Below, piece by piece: positions 50,109 through 57,954 of a DNA stretch of 64,000 nt; the first letter of the stretch is position 1, and each line of letters opens with the position of its first letter. The notes beneath the pieces were generated by a model. It made no database searches. It worked only from the letters and a program-made list of their open reading frames with translations, and was not told the DNA's origin. Source of the stretch: Mycolicibacterium senegalense (GTDB lineage Bacteria; Actinomycetota; Actinomycetes; Mycobacteriales; Mycobacteriaceae). Location: contig NZ_CP081000.1 in NCBI RefSeq assembly GCF_019645875.1, positions 5,020,417-5,084,416 of the forward strand. Reading direction: 5' to 3'. The translations under genes and the position numbers were made by a program.

Positions 50109-51332
50109 ATGGCCGAAAACCTCTACACCGTCGGTGACTATCTGCTGGACCGCCTCGCCGAACTCGGGGTGACCGAGGTCTTCGGTGTGCCCGGCGACTA
50201 TCAACTGGAATTCCTCGACCACATCCTGGCTCACCCGACGCTCCGCTGGGTGGGCGGTGCCAATGAACTCAACGCCGGCTATGCGGCCGATGGCTACGGG
50301 CGGCTGCGCGGCATGGCAGCCTTGGTCACCACTTTCGGGGTCGGTGAACTCAACGCACTGTTGGCGGCTGACACCGTCGGCCACGCCACCCTGATGTGGG
50401 GCAAGAGCCTGGTCGACGAGAGCTCACCCAACTACCTGGGTATCTACGCCGGTGCGGCCAGCGAGGATTCGGTACGCGAGGCGATCGAGGAAGCCCCGGT
50501 GCTGGTGACTGCGGGCGTGCTGTTCACCGACATGGTCAGCGGATTCTTCAGCCAACGCATCGACCCGGCCCGCACCATCGACATCGGGGCAAACCAGAGC
50601 ACCGTGGCCGGACAGGTCTACGCCCCGCTGGACATGGCGGCTGCGCTCGACGCCGTCACCGCGATCCTCACCGAACGCGGCATCACCTCTCCGGCGCTGC
50701 CGCCGTTGCCCGCCCGGATCTCGGCCGACCCGCCCGCCCCCGATGTGGCGCTGACCCAGGAAGCCCTGTGGGACAGGCTTTCTGAGGCATTGACCCCGGG
50801 GAACGTGGTACTTGCCGACCAGGGCACGTCGTTCTACGGGATGGCCGGACACCGGCTGGCGTCGGGGGTGACGTTCATCGGTCAACCGCTGTGGGGCTCG
50901 ATCGGGTACACACTGCCCGCTGCGCTCGGTGCCGGGCTTGCCGACCGAGACCGCCGCACAGTGCTGCTGATCGGGGACGGCGCCGCCCAGCTGACCATCC
51001 AGGAGCTGGGCACCTTCGGGCGCGAGGGCCTTTCCCCGGTCGTGGTGGTGGTCAACAACGACGGCTACACCGTTGAACGCGCGATCCACGGTGTCACAGC
51101 CGAATACAACGACATCACCGGCTGGCGCTGGACGGAACTGCCCGCCGCACTGGGTGTTCCCGATGCGCTCGCCTTTCGGGTCAGCACCTACGGCGAACTC
51201 GACGACGCGCTGACCCGCGCTGCGGCCACGCCCGATCGCATGGTGTTCATCGAAGTGATGCTCGGCCGCATGGACATCCCGCCGCTGCTGACCGAGTTGG
51301 CTCAGTCCGCCTCGGATGCCAATTCGAGCTGA
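50109..51332 (+). CDS. kdc: Alpha-keto-acid decarboxylase (Kdc), internally deleted and probably inactive
   Basis: A thiamine-diphosphate enzyme corresponding to Rv0853c, which would decarboxylate branched 2-keto acids. Only 407 residues remain of the usual ~555-560. It begins normally (YTVGDYLLDRLAELGVTEVF; the ThDP-activating Glu region NELNAGYAADGYGR), reaches TTFGVGEL at residue 81 and jumps directly to ALLAADTVGHATLMWGKSL, which belongs to the middle domain. About 150 residues are missing, including the HH catalytic motif of the first domain and half of the central domain. The C-terminal PP domain is complete (GDGAAQLTIQELGTFGREGL then NN). The frame is intact, so it is deleted rather than frameshifted. 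Confidence 0.85.
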   Translation: MAENLYTVGDYLLDRLAELGVTEVFGVPGDYQLEFLDHILAHPTLRWVGGANELNAGYAADGYGRLRGMAALVTTFGVGELNALLAADTVGHATLMWGKSLVDESSPNYLGIYAGAASEDSVREAIEEAPVLVTAGVLFTDMVSGFFSQRIDPARTIDIGANQSTVAGQVYAPLDMAAALDAVTAILTERGITSPALPPLPARISADPPAPDVALTQEALWDRLSEALTPGNVVLADQGTSFYGMAGHRLASGVTFIGQPLWGSIGYTLPAALGAGLADRDRRTVLLIGDGAAQLTIQELGTFGREGLSPVVVVVNNDGYTVERAIHGVTAEYNDITGWRWTELPAALGVPDALAFRVSTYGELDDALTRAAATPDRMVFIEVMLGRMDIPPLLTELAQSASDANSS

Positions 51333-51438
51333 CGGTCCGATCAACCGGTGAATTCGAGTAGGTGACTACGCTATCCGCGGTCCCGCTCACCTGGGTGGAA
51401 TAGCAGTTGGAACCGCTGACCTCACAGGGAGAGCTCCG

Positions 51439-51918
51439 ATGCCCACAGAAATTTTCGCGAAAATCGGTGACATCAAAGGTGAATCGACCGACGCCAGACA
51501 TCCGAACGAGATCGACGTGGTGTCGTTCTCGTGGGGCGTCGCCCACGCCGGGTCCACGGGCCCGGGCACCGGCGGCGGAGCCGGCAAGCCGACGTTTCAA
51601 GATCTGCTGATCGTCCACACCATCGACAGCGCCACCCCCGCGCTGCTGCTCACCTGCGCCACCGGTCGACATCTGCCGGAGGCGACGATCAGTCACCGCA
51701 AGGCGGGCAAGAACCAACAGGACTACCTGACGGTCAAGCTCTCCGATGTGACGATCACCGCCGTCACACAGGACGGCACAGAGGCCGAGCCGTACACCGA
51801 AACGGTCAGCCTGCGGTCCACCAAGGTTGATCTGCTCTACCGGGCCAGGCGCCCTGATGGATCCTTCGACGAGGGCCGGCGTTTCACCTTCGACGTGCGA
51901 ACCAACCAGGCCGGCTGA
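51439..51918 (+). CDS. Hcp-like (type VI secretion tube family) protein, orphan
   Basis: A 159-residue protein with the Hcp family pattern: IFAKIGDIKGESTDARHPNE, IDVVSFSWGVAHAG, KPTFQDLLIVHTIDSATPAL, EATISHRKAGKNQQDYLTVK and ATVTQ-like VTITAVTQDGTEAEPYTETV. Hcp proteins form hexameric rings in Gram-negative T6SS. No other T6SS component is in the window, and mycobacteria do not have a T6SS, so this is an orphan, perhaps a secreted or ring-forming protein of unknown role. Start ATG 51439 with AGGGAGAG (51426-51433). Confidence 0.75.
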   Translation: MPTEIFAKIGDIKGESTDARHPNEIDVVSFSWGVAHAGSTGPGTGGGAGKPTFQDLLIVHTIDSATPALLLTCATGRHLPEATISHRKAGKNQQDYLTVKLSDVTITAVTQDGTEAEPYTETVSLRSTKVDLLYRARRPDGSFDEGRRFTFDVRTNQAG

Positions 51919-51934
51919 GGCGGATCCCGAGCGA

Positions 51935-52375
51935 TCAGCCTTTCTTTACTTTCAGCACCTGCTTGCGCAGCCCTTCGGTGGCGGTTTCGACGCCGCCCTT
52001 CATGGTCCGCTTCAGGATGAATCCCGGCAGTGGCACCGACAGGTCGATCGTGATGTCGAACCGGACCTTGGTCTTGTCCCCGTCGGGGGTCAGGGTGTAG
52101 CTGGCGTCCTGGGCCTTGAGCTGGCCGGCGCTCACCAGCGTCCAGCTGACCTTGTTCTCACTCCAGGTGTATTCGATCACCTGCTCATCGGTCAGCCCCG
52201 CGGCCTTGACCGTCATCTTGACCTGCTTGGGCCGGCCGTCGTCGTAGCTCTCGAGGATCTCGGCGCGCTGGTACTGCGGCGACCAGCTCGGCGTCGCCTC
52301 CACATCCGCCACCACGTCGAGGATCTCCTGTGGGGTTGCCTCGATGACTACTTCACGGGAATCACTGGTCGCCAT
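51935..52375 (-). CDS. SRPBCC (START-like) protein, Rv0854-like
   Basis: A 146-residue helix-grip protein: REVVIEATPQEILDVVADVE, ATPSWSPQYQRAEILESYDD, IEYTWSENKVSWTLVSAGQL and the C-terminal helix MKGGVETATEGLRKQVLKVK. It is a paralogue of the gene at 46669-47112. It is likely to bind a hydrophobic ligand; no enzyme residues are evident. It converges on the Hcp-like gene and is divergent from the zinc-finger gene. Confidence 0.82.
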   Translation of the reverse strand: MATSDSREVVIEATPQEILDVVADVEATPSWSPQYQRAEILESYDDGRPKQVKMTVKAAGLTDEQVIEYTWSENKVSWTLVSAGQLKAQDASYTLTPDGDKTKVRFDITIDLSVPLPGFILKRTMKGGVETATEGLRKQVLKVKKG

Positions 52376-52408
52376 GCGGTGAGGTTACTCGGGGCTACGC
52401 TCACGGAT

Positions 52409-52756
52409 ATGAGCAATGCCGTCGATCCCACTGCTCGGCCCAGCGGAACCGGATGTGTGGAGTGCACCGCGGCAGGTGGCTGGTGGGTGCATCTGCGGCG
52501 CTGCGCGGCGTGCGGACACATCGGTTGCTGTGATGATTCGTTGGCCCGTCACGCGTCGGCGCATTGGCGCGAAACCGGACATCCGGTCATCCGCTCGTTC
52601 GAGCCGGGTGAGAGCTGGTTCTGGAACTTCGAAACCAATGACTACGCCACGGGCCCCGAGCTGGCGTCGCCGCAGCATCATCCGATCGATCAGCCGGTGC
52701 CCGGACCGAAGGGCCGGGTACCCAGGGACTGGGCCGAACAGCTGCGCAACCGCTAG
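52409..52756 (+). CDS. UBP-type zinc finger protein
   Basis: A 115-residue small protein whose N-terminal ~75 residues have the zinc-finger UBP ligands: GCVECTAAGGWWVHLRRCAA then CGHIGCCDDSLARHASAHWR, with H and E at the end (TGHPVIRSFEPGESWFWNF). In eukaryotes this domain binds ubiquitin C-termini; bacteria have no ubiquitin, so the ligand is unknown. A short tail follows (RVPRDWAEQLRNR). ATG 52409 is the start of the UBP domain region. It converges on the TetR gene with a 4-base overlap. Confidence 0.82.
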   Translation: MSNAVDPTARPSGTGCVECTAAGGWWVHLRRCAACGHIGCCDDSLARHASAHWRETGHPVIRSFEPGESWFWNFETNDYATGPELASPQHHPIDQPVPGPKGRVPRDWAEQLRNR

Positions 52757-53352
52757 CTGACCGGCATCAGCATGGCGGTGCACGCCTGCACCGCGTCCTC
52801 CGTGATCTCCCCCACCTGACCACCGCTTTCCACGGTCATCGCGGTGAGCTCGCGCAGTCCACCGATGATCATGATGATGCGGCGCCGGGAGACCGAGATT
52901 CCGGCCGAGCGGAACGCTTCGGTATTCGTCATGGCCTGCACCATCACGATGAATTTCTCCATCGACTCACGCTGCAGTGCACGTGCCGCGGTACCCAACG
53001 TCGGCAGATCGCGAATCCAGGCCAACATCAGCGCCGGGTGGGCCTCATACGAGGCGATCCACGCTTCGACGGCCTGCCGGACCTGAGTCTGCCAGGGCAC
53101 GTCCTGGTCGACGGCGACCGCGATAGACCGCACATGCTTGGCGTTGATGCTGGTGAGCAGTGCCACGAAGCACTCTTCACGGCTGGCGAAGTGCTCGTAG
53201 AAGGTGCGGCGCGAAGTCTTGGCCCGGCGCACGATGTCGGCGACGGTGGTGTTCTGATAGCCATCCTCGATGATCGACTCGATCATGGCGGCGAGCAGAC
53301 GCGACCGGAACGTGCTCTTGTCGGCCTCAACCGACGTAGTGGGACTGTTCAT
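52753..53352 (-). CDS. TetR family transcriptional regulator
   Basis: A 199-residue protein with the TetR HTH: SRLLAAMIESIIEDGYQNTT then TVADIVRRAKTSRRTFYEHF (about residues 36-55), and a helical ligand domain. Targets are not obvious from the neighbourhood: no palindrome was seen upstream, and the genes around are a zinc-finger protein and secreted proteins. ATG 53352 is the start. Confidence 0.85.
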   Translation of the reverse strand: MNSPTTSVEADKSTFRSRLLAAMIESIIEDGYQNTTVADIVRRAKTSRRTFYEHFASREECFVALLTSINAKHVRSIAVAVDQDVPWQTQVRQAVEAWIASYEAHPALMLAWIRDLPTLGTAARALQRESMEKFIVMVQAMTNTEAFRSAGISVSRRRIIMIIGGLRELTAMTVESGGQVGEITEDAVQACTAMLMPVS

Positions 53353-53376
53353 CTCGGGCAGTCATGGTAATGCTGT

Positions 53377-53619
53377 TCAGCGCCTCACGGTGGGGCTGTG
53401 ACCAACGATCGATCGAGCGCCCGCATTGGCCGCCGGCGGCCGGTTCTGCTTGAAACTCAGACAGACCCCCAGGTTGCCGCCCACGCACGGGACCCCGTTG
53501 ACCGTAGGCGCCGGGCCGCCAGATCGATTGCCGGTCGGGTCGAAGGCCGCCGGCTCAGCACTGACCGACGGTGCGAGGACCACCGCCAATGCGCACAGAC
53601 CGATGACCATCCGGTGCAT
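53377..53619 (-). CDS. Small secreted protein
   Basis: An 80-residue protein with a clear signal peptide (MHRMVIGLCALAVVLAPSVS, cleavage after AEPA or SVSA) and a short mature part with a Gly-rich stretch and two cysteines (VNGVPCVGGNLGVCLSFKQ). No domain is recognised. ATG 53619 or ATG 53610 could start it. Placed 22 bases from the YdcF-like gene, on the same strand. Confidence 0.6.
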   Translation of the reverse strand: MHRMVIGLCALAVVLAPSVSAEPAAFDPTGNRSGGPAPTVNGVPCVGGNLGVCLSFKQNRPPAANAGARSIVGHSPTVRR

Positions 53620-53641
53620 ACCTGCAGCGTAACGCCGTTGA

Positions 53642-54217
53642 TCAGCCGATCGGCGTCAACGGGCTCAGCACATCGCGCACGAACTGGGCAATGTTCACCG
53701 ACGGATTGCCGTCAGGGAAGCTCACTGTGGCCAGCACGTTGCCGCCGGCATCGGCGAAATTCTGGTCAGCGCGGCCCTGATGCGTCGAGGAGGTCACCAC
53801 GATGATGCCGGTGGCGCCCGCCTTCTTCGCCAGCGGCACCGAGAACTGCGCGTTCTGCACAGTGCTGTTGGCCCGGTCCTCGACGATGATGCGGCTGGGC
53901 GGAAGGCCGAGCATGACAAGCAGATTGCGCATCTGTGCGGCCTCGGTCTGACCGTTCCGCGGGTTTCCACCGGTGACGATGACCGGGGCCTGCGGGAACG
54001 CCTGCGCGATCGCGAGGCCGGTGAGGGTGCGGTGGTACAGGATGGCCCGCATCGAGCCGTCGGGCTTCAGGCCGTAGCCGAGGATGACGATGGCGGGCTT
54101 GGTGAAGTCCTTGCCGGCCACCGGCGGGACGGCGTGCGCGCTCACCGGGCTGACGGTCAGGGTGAGCGCGCACGCCAGCGCCGCCACGAGAAGCCTCAGG
54201 CAGTTGCGCATACTCAC
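53642..54217 (-). CDS. YdcF/SanA-like exported protein (DUF218)
   Basis: A 191-residue protein with an N-terminal signal peptide (NCLRLLVAALACALTLTVSP) and a DUF218 domain: PAIVILGYGLKPDGSMRAIL, VIVTGGNPRNGQTEAAQMRN and IIVEDRANSTVQNA, the latter two typical of YdcF. Such proteins bind nucleotides or act on cell-envelope intermediates; nothing more can be fixed. GTG 54217 (VSMRNC) or ATG 54211 start it. It is upstream of the small secreted protein, likely one unit. Confidence 0.8.
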   Translation of the reverse strand: MSMRNCLRLLVAALACALTLTVSPVSAHAVPPVAGKDFTKPAIVILGYGLKPDGSMRAILYHRTLTGLAIAQAFPQAPVIVTGGNPRNGQTEAAQMRNLLVMLGLPPSRIIVEDRANSTVQNAQFSVPLAKKAGATGIIVVTSSTHQGRADQNFADAGGNVLATVSFPDGNPSVNIAQFVRDVLSPLTPIG

Positions 54218-54489
54218 CCCCGAACAGCTGCGACACCTGTGAATGTCGTTGCCAGTGGGGTCGATGTTACCGATCTGGCGGATGTGGCATCAGCGCCAGT
54301 CGATCTGCACCCCGCTGCGGCCGTATTCCTCAGACAACCGCCACCAAGCCCTCACCACCTTCTGTTTCCCGGCGTGCACGCTGGCTGGTCCAGCGGGGCA
54401 GCGCCCTGGGTCTCGCCCGAAAGTTGTGACCGGTAAGGGGCTTTGACGCGAGCAAGGTGATGCAGAACCGAACACCAGGAGGTGATGTG

Positions 54490-55398
54490 ATGCCGATCGA
54501 GGACCTGATTGAGCGGTATGTCGAGGCGATAACCGCGCTGGGCTACGGATATCTGGCCGCATTGGCGACGACGATCGTCTTCGCGGTGGCCTGGCGGGCC
54601 GCCACCACTCCGCGGCGACGCGCGGTTACCGAACCGATCAGCGTGATCGAGCTGGCGTTCCTGCGTTCGGACATCGCCCCGGTGGTGACCTCACTGGCCG
54701 GCCTGCGCGCCAGTGGACGGGTCACCGCGGACGGACGGGTGGATCGGGACGCGAGCGGTCCGGAGACCGACCGGTTCACCGCGCGGGTACTCGAACGTGT
54801 CACCGCTGACCCTCAGCACACCGTGCCGGGCCTGTACACCGAGTCCAGCGAAGACCTCGCAGCGCTGGAAGAGCAGCTGAGCCGGCGCGGCCTGGTGCGG
54901 ACCAGCGCCGAACGCGCCCGCATGCGCTGGGGCGCGGCACCGTCGATCATGGTGATGGCGCTCGGCGTCGGCTACAGCGTGTACCTGGCCACCCAGTTGA
55001 CCGAACACCCCGTCTACACGGTGACACTCATGGCGATAGTGACCGCCACCGTGTTGTACGGGACACTGGTGCTGCCGCACCTGCTGGGGGCGAATCGCCT
55101 GACCCGCGCCGGCCGTCGCTTGCTCGCCTCCCGGCAGCATGAAATGGCTTATCTGGAGCCGGCGAAGAAACCCGCCTTCGACACGTACGGTCCCGCGGCG
55201 GTGGCGATGTCGGTCGCCCTGTTCGGCACCGGTGCGCTGTGGGCCATCGACGCCGACTACTCGACCTCGGTTCAGCTGGCCGGGAGCTCATCGGGCGGCG
55301 CCGACGGCGGCGGCTGCGGGGCTTCCTGCGGCGGCGACGGTGGCGGCGGGTGCAGCGGCTGCGGAGGCTGTGGCGGATGCGGGGGTTGCGGCGGATGA
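54490..55398 (+). CDS. TIGR04222-type membrane protein with Gly/Cys-rich C-terminal tail
   Basis: A 302-residue membrane protein with one N-terminal TM helix (YGYLAALATTIVFAVAW), a cytoplasmic part rich in charged residues (AFLRSDIAPVVTSLAGLRAS; ALEEQLSRRGLVRTSAERAR), two central TM helices (SIMVMALGVGYSVYLATQL and VTLMAIVTATVLYGTLVLPH), one more (YGPAAVAMSVALFGTGALW) and a ~30-residue Gly tail from about residue 272 with seven cysteines spaced by Gly (CSGCGGCGGCGGCGG is the last part). Start ATG 54490 has a strong AGGAGGT. The stop overlaps the MNIO gene (ATGA). The tail looks like the modification target of that enzyme, which is inference. Confidence 0.8.
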   Translation: MPIEDLIERYVEAITALGYGYLAALATTIVFAVAWRAATTPRRRAVTEPISVIELAFLRSDIAPVVTSLAGLRASGRVTADGRVDRDASGPETDRFTARVLERVTADPQHTVPGLYTESSEDLAALEEQLSRRGLVRTSAERARMRWGAAPSIMVMALGVGYSVYLATQLTEHPVYTVTLMAIVTATVLYGTLVLPHLLGANRLTRAGRRLLASRQHEMAYLEPAKKPAFDTYGPAAVAMSVALFGTGALWAIDADYSTSVQLAGSSSGGADGGGCGASCGGDGGGGCSGCGGCGGCGGCGG

Positions 55399-56261
55399 GC
55401 ATCACAAGCCGTACCGTGCCCGCTCTCGGCGATCTGGGCATCGGCTGGCGACGCGAGATCGCCGGCGTGATCGACGATCTGCGCCCCGGGTTCTGCGAGG
55501 TGATCGCCGAGTCGATCCCGCTCCGTCACCGCCGGGCCCGGCCAGAGCCGGCGCTGGCCGGTCTGGTCGCCCGCGGTGTCCCCGTGATACCGCACGGCGT
55601 CGCACTCTCGCTGGGCGGCACAGAACCCGTGCAGCCCAAGCGAGTACGCCGGCTGGCGGCCTGTGCCCGGGCGCTTGGCGCTCCGGTGGTCAGCGAGCAC
55701 ATCGCCTTCGTCCGGGCCGGCGGGGTCGAGGCCGGACACCTGCTGCCGGTGCCGCGCACTCGGGAGGCCCTCGACGTGCTGGCGGCCAACATCGAGCGCA
55801 CCCGGCGGGAGCTGCCGGTGCCGCTGGCCCTGGAGAACATCGCTTCCTTCGTGGAGTGGCCGGAGTCGGATCTCAGCGAGTCGGAGTTCCTCACCGAGTT
55901 GGTGGAACGCACCGGGGTGCTCCTGGTTCTCGACGTGGCCAATGTGTATGCCAATGCGCGTAATCGTGGGCGAGATCCGCTGCGGGAGTTGGCGCGTCTG
56001 CCGGTCGAGCAGGTCGCCTACAGTCACGTCGCGGGCGGGCGAGAAGGCGAGGACTTCTATCACGACACCCACACCGATCGGACGCCACCGGAGGTGCTCG
56101 ACCTGGTCACCGCGCTGCGCGAGCGAACGGACACCCCGGTCATGTTGGAGCGCGACGGTCGGTTCCCTCCTGCCGCAGAGCTTTTCGACGAGTTGGACGC
56201 GATCGCGGCGGCCGCGGGAGCCGCCCCGATCACCACCGACGCACGAGAGGTATGGGTATGA
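55395..56261 (+). CDS. DUF692/MNIO family multinuclear iron oxidative enzyme
   Basis: A 288-residue TIM-barrel protein of the MbnB/TglH group, which uses two or three iron atoms to oxidise cysteines in peptides. Likely ligands visible in family order are H67 (VIPHGVALSL), H102 (VVSEHIAF), E147/N148 (LALENIASF), D180 and N183 (LDVANVYANA), H211 (AYSHVAGG), D224 and H226 (YHDTHTD) and E252 (MLERDG). The active-site set therefore looks complete. ATGA overlaps link it to the Cys-rich membrane protein upstream and to a 60-residue protein downstream. Its likely substrate is the neighbour's Cys tail, which is not proven. Confidence 0.88.
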   Translation: MSITSRTVPALGDLGIGWRREIAGVIDDLRPGFCEVIAESIPLRHRRARPEPALAGLVARGVPVIPHGVALSLGGTEPVQPKRVRRLAACARALGAPVVSEHIAFVRAGGVEAGHLLPVPRTREALDVLAANIERTRRELPVPLALENIASFVEWPESDLSESEFLTELVERTGVLLVLDVANVYANARNRGRDPLRELARLPVEQVAYSHVAGGREGEDFYHDTHTDRTPPEVLDLVTALRERTDTPVMLERDGRFPPAAELFDELDAIAAAAGAAPITTDAREVWV

Positions 56262-56440
56262 CGGCAACGTTGGCGCAACGGCAGCAGGCGTTGGTGCGGG
56301 CGCTGGTGGCGGGCGGACCGGTACCAGCGGGATTCGACCCGGCCGCCGTGGCCGCCGCCGGAGAGGTGTGCCGCCACAAACGGGACGCACACTCCGCGGC
56401 GGTTACCCGTCGACGCCGGTGGTACCGCGCATGGCGGTGA
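56258..56440 (+). CDS. Small protein of the MNIO operon (SCO6045-type C-terminal-like)
   Basis: A 60-residue basic protein: TLAQRQQALVRALVAGGPVP, then AGFDPAAVAAAGEVCRHKRD and an Arg-rich end (TRRRRWYRAWR), with one Cys. The LxxRQxALVxALVAG and GFD...KR pattern recalls short partner proteins seen next to DUF692 genes in actinobacteria (from memory, uncertain), perhaps a recognition or accessory protein. ATG 56258 overlaps the MNIO stop (ATGA) and has GAGAGG (56245-56250). The third gene of the module. Confidence 0.6.
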   Translation: MTATLAQRQQALVRALVAGGPVPAGFDPAAVAAAGEVCRHKRDAHSAAVTRRRRWYRAWR

Positions 56441-56479
56441 GTTACCCGGCAAGACCGGCCCGCATGACACGATGGTGCG

Positions 56480-57301
56480 ATGGGTGACTGGACAAGGACA
56501 AGGTTTCTCGGTGCGCTGAAAGCAGCCGGAGCGGCTTCGATGGTGGCCGCGGCGGCCGTGCTGGGCACCGGTGCCGCGCAGGCGGATCCGGCCCCGTTCG
56601 AGCCGCCGCGACTCGTCCCCGCCGATGGCGCGACCGTCGGTGTGGCCCAGCCGATCATCATCAACTTCCCCGGGCCCGTCGATGATGCCGGTGCCACCGA
56701 GAACGCCATCCACATCTCGTCCGTCCCGGAAGTGCCCGGCAAGTTCTACTGGATCACGCCCACGCAGCTGCGCTGGCGTCCGCTGAGCTTCTGGCCCGCC
56801 CACACCACGGTCACCGTCGATGCTGGCGGGGTGATGTCCAACTTCACCATCGGAGACGCACTGGTGGCCACCGCCAACGACGCCACCCACCAAATGACCG
56901 TGACCCGCAACGGGGCCGTGGTGAAAACCATCCCGATGTCGATGGGCATGGCCTCGGGCGGCCACCAGACGCCGAACGGCACGTTCTACGTCCAGGAGAA
57001 AATGCCCTCGGTGGTGATGGATTCGTCCACCTACGGTGTCCCGGTCAACTCGCCGAACGGATACAAGCTGACCGTCGATCTGGCCGTCCGGTTCGACGAC
57101 AGCGGCGACTTCGTCCACAGCGCGCCGTGGTCGGTGTCCGATCAGGGCAAGCGCAACGTCAGCCATGGTTGCATCAACATCAGCCCGGCCAACGCCCAGT
57201 GGTTCTTCGACAACGTCAAGGCCGGCGATCCCATCATCGTGCAGAACTCCGGCGGCGGCGCCTACCCTCGGTACGACGGCTCCAACGACTGGCAGATCTA
57301 G
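56480..57301 (+). CDS. L,D-transpeptidase (YkuD) with N-terminal Ig-like domain
   Basis: A 273-residue exported peptidoglycan crosslinking enzyme. A signal peptide (about 35 residues, AAGAASMVAAAAVLGTGAAQ) is followed by an Ig-like domain (FEPPRLVPADGATVGVAQPI) and the YkuD catalytic domain from about residue 130, with the motif NVSHGCINIS (Cys about residue 230, preceded by His) and MGMASGGHQTPNGTFYVQEK. It forms 3->3 crosslinks, which are abundant in mycobacteria. The short length (single Ig-like domain) resembles LdtC-type enzymes. Start ATG 56480. Confidence 0.88.
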   Translation: MGDWTRTRFLGALKAAGAASMVAAAAVLGTGAAQADPAPFEPPRLVPADGATVGVAQPIIINFPGPVDDAGATENAIHISSVPEVPGKFYWITPTQLRWRPLSFWPAHTTVTVDAGGVMSNFTIGDALVATANDATHQMTVTRNGAVVKTIPMSMGMASGGHQTPNGTFYVQEKMPSVVMDSSTYGVPVNSPNGYKLTVDLAVRFDDSGDFVHSAPWSVSDQGKRNVSHGCINISPANAQWFFDNVKAGDPIIVQNSGGGAYPRYDGSNDWQI

Positions 57302-57471
57302 GTTTCGAGAAGCGCCACGACCGTTCCGATGATCGTCGTCAGCGGTCAATTGCAGCCGGTCGCCTACCGCGTGAGGGCCTCCGAGCGCCAGGCCGGTCGC
57401 GTCTAGCCGATGAGGCACGCACGCAGTCTGACACCGCGGTCACAGACGCCACCACGCCGTAGCCTCGACGC

Positions 57472-57831
57472 ATGGAGCACCGGATCTTCGGCACCGCCGT
57501 CGCCGCGGTGTACCCGCACTATCTGGCGAAGGTGCAGCGCAAGGGCCGCACCCAGGCCGAACTCGACGAGGCCATCTGCTGGCTCACCGGGTTCGACGAG
57601 ACGACGTTGCAGCACCACCTCGAGGACGAGACGACATTCGCGGAGTTCTTCGCCGACGCCTCGCTGAACCCGAACGTCTCGATGATCACCGGCGTCGTGT
57701 GCGGGGTAAAGGTGCAGGAGGTCGAGGATCCGCTGATGCGCAAGATCCGCTACCTGGACAAGCTCGTCGACGAGCTGGCACGCGGCAAGCCGATGAACAA
57801 GGTGCTGCGCACGGCACAGCCCGGCGCCTAG
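57472..57831 (+). CDS. DUF2200 family protein
   Basis: A 119-residue protein of the DUF2200 group: RIFGTAVAAVYPHYLAKVQR, KGRTQAELDEAICWLTGFDE, TFAEFFADASLNPNVSMITG, and VEDPLMRKIRYLDKLVDELA. It is small, helical and soluble, with a function not known to me. Start ATG 57472. About 170 bases after the Ldt gene, without obvious operon links. Confidence 0.8.
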   Translation: MEHRIFGTAVAAVYPHYLAKVQRKGRTQAELDEAICWLTGFDETTLQHHLEDETTFAEFFADASLNPNVSMITGVVCGVKVQEVEDPLMRKIRYLDKLVDELARGKPMNKVLRTAQPGA

Positions 57832-57954
57832 GCGATCAAATCCCGAATGGGTCGCTCTCGTCGGTTGCCCAGGCGGAGTTCGGGACGGGCACGGGTTGAG
57901 CTTGGGGTTCATGCGGACGACCCGCGAACTATCCGCTGACTGCTACCGCTTGCT

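Noticed and set aside
55295..55395. GGC/TGC tandem repeat as a DNA-level feature or assembly artefact
   Set aside because: It is in frame, ends at a natural stop overlapping the MNIO start, and fits the family's Cys-rich tail.
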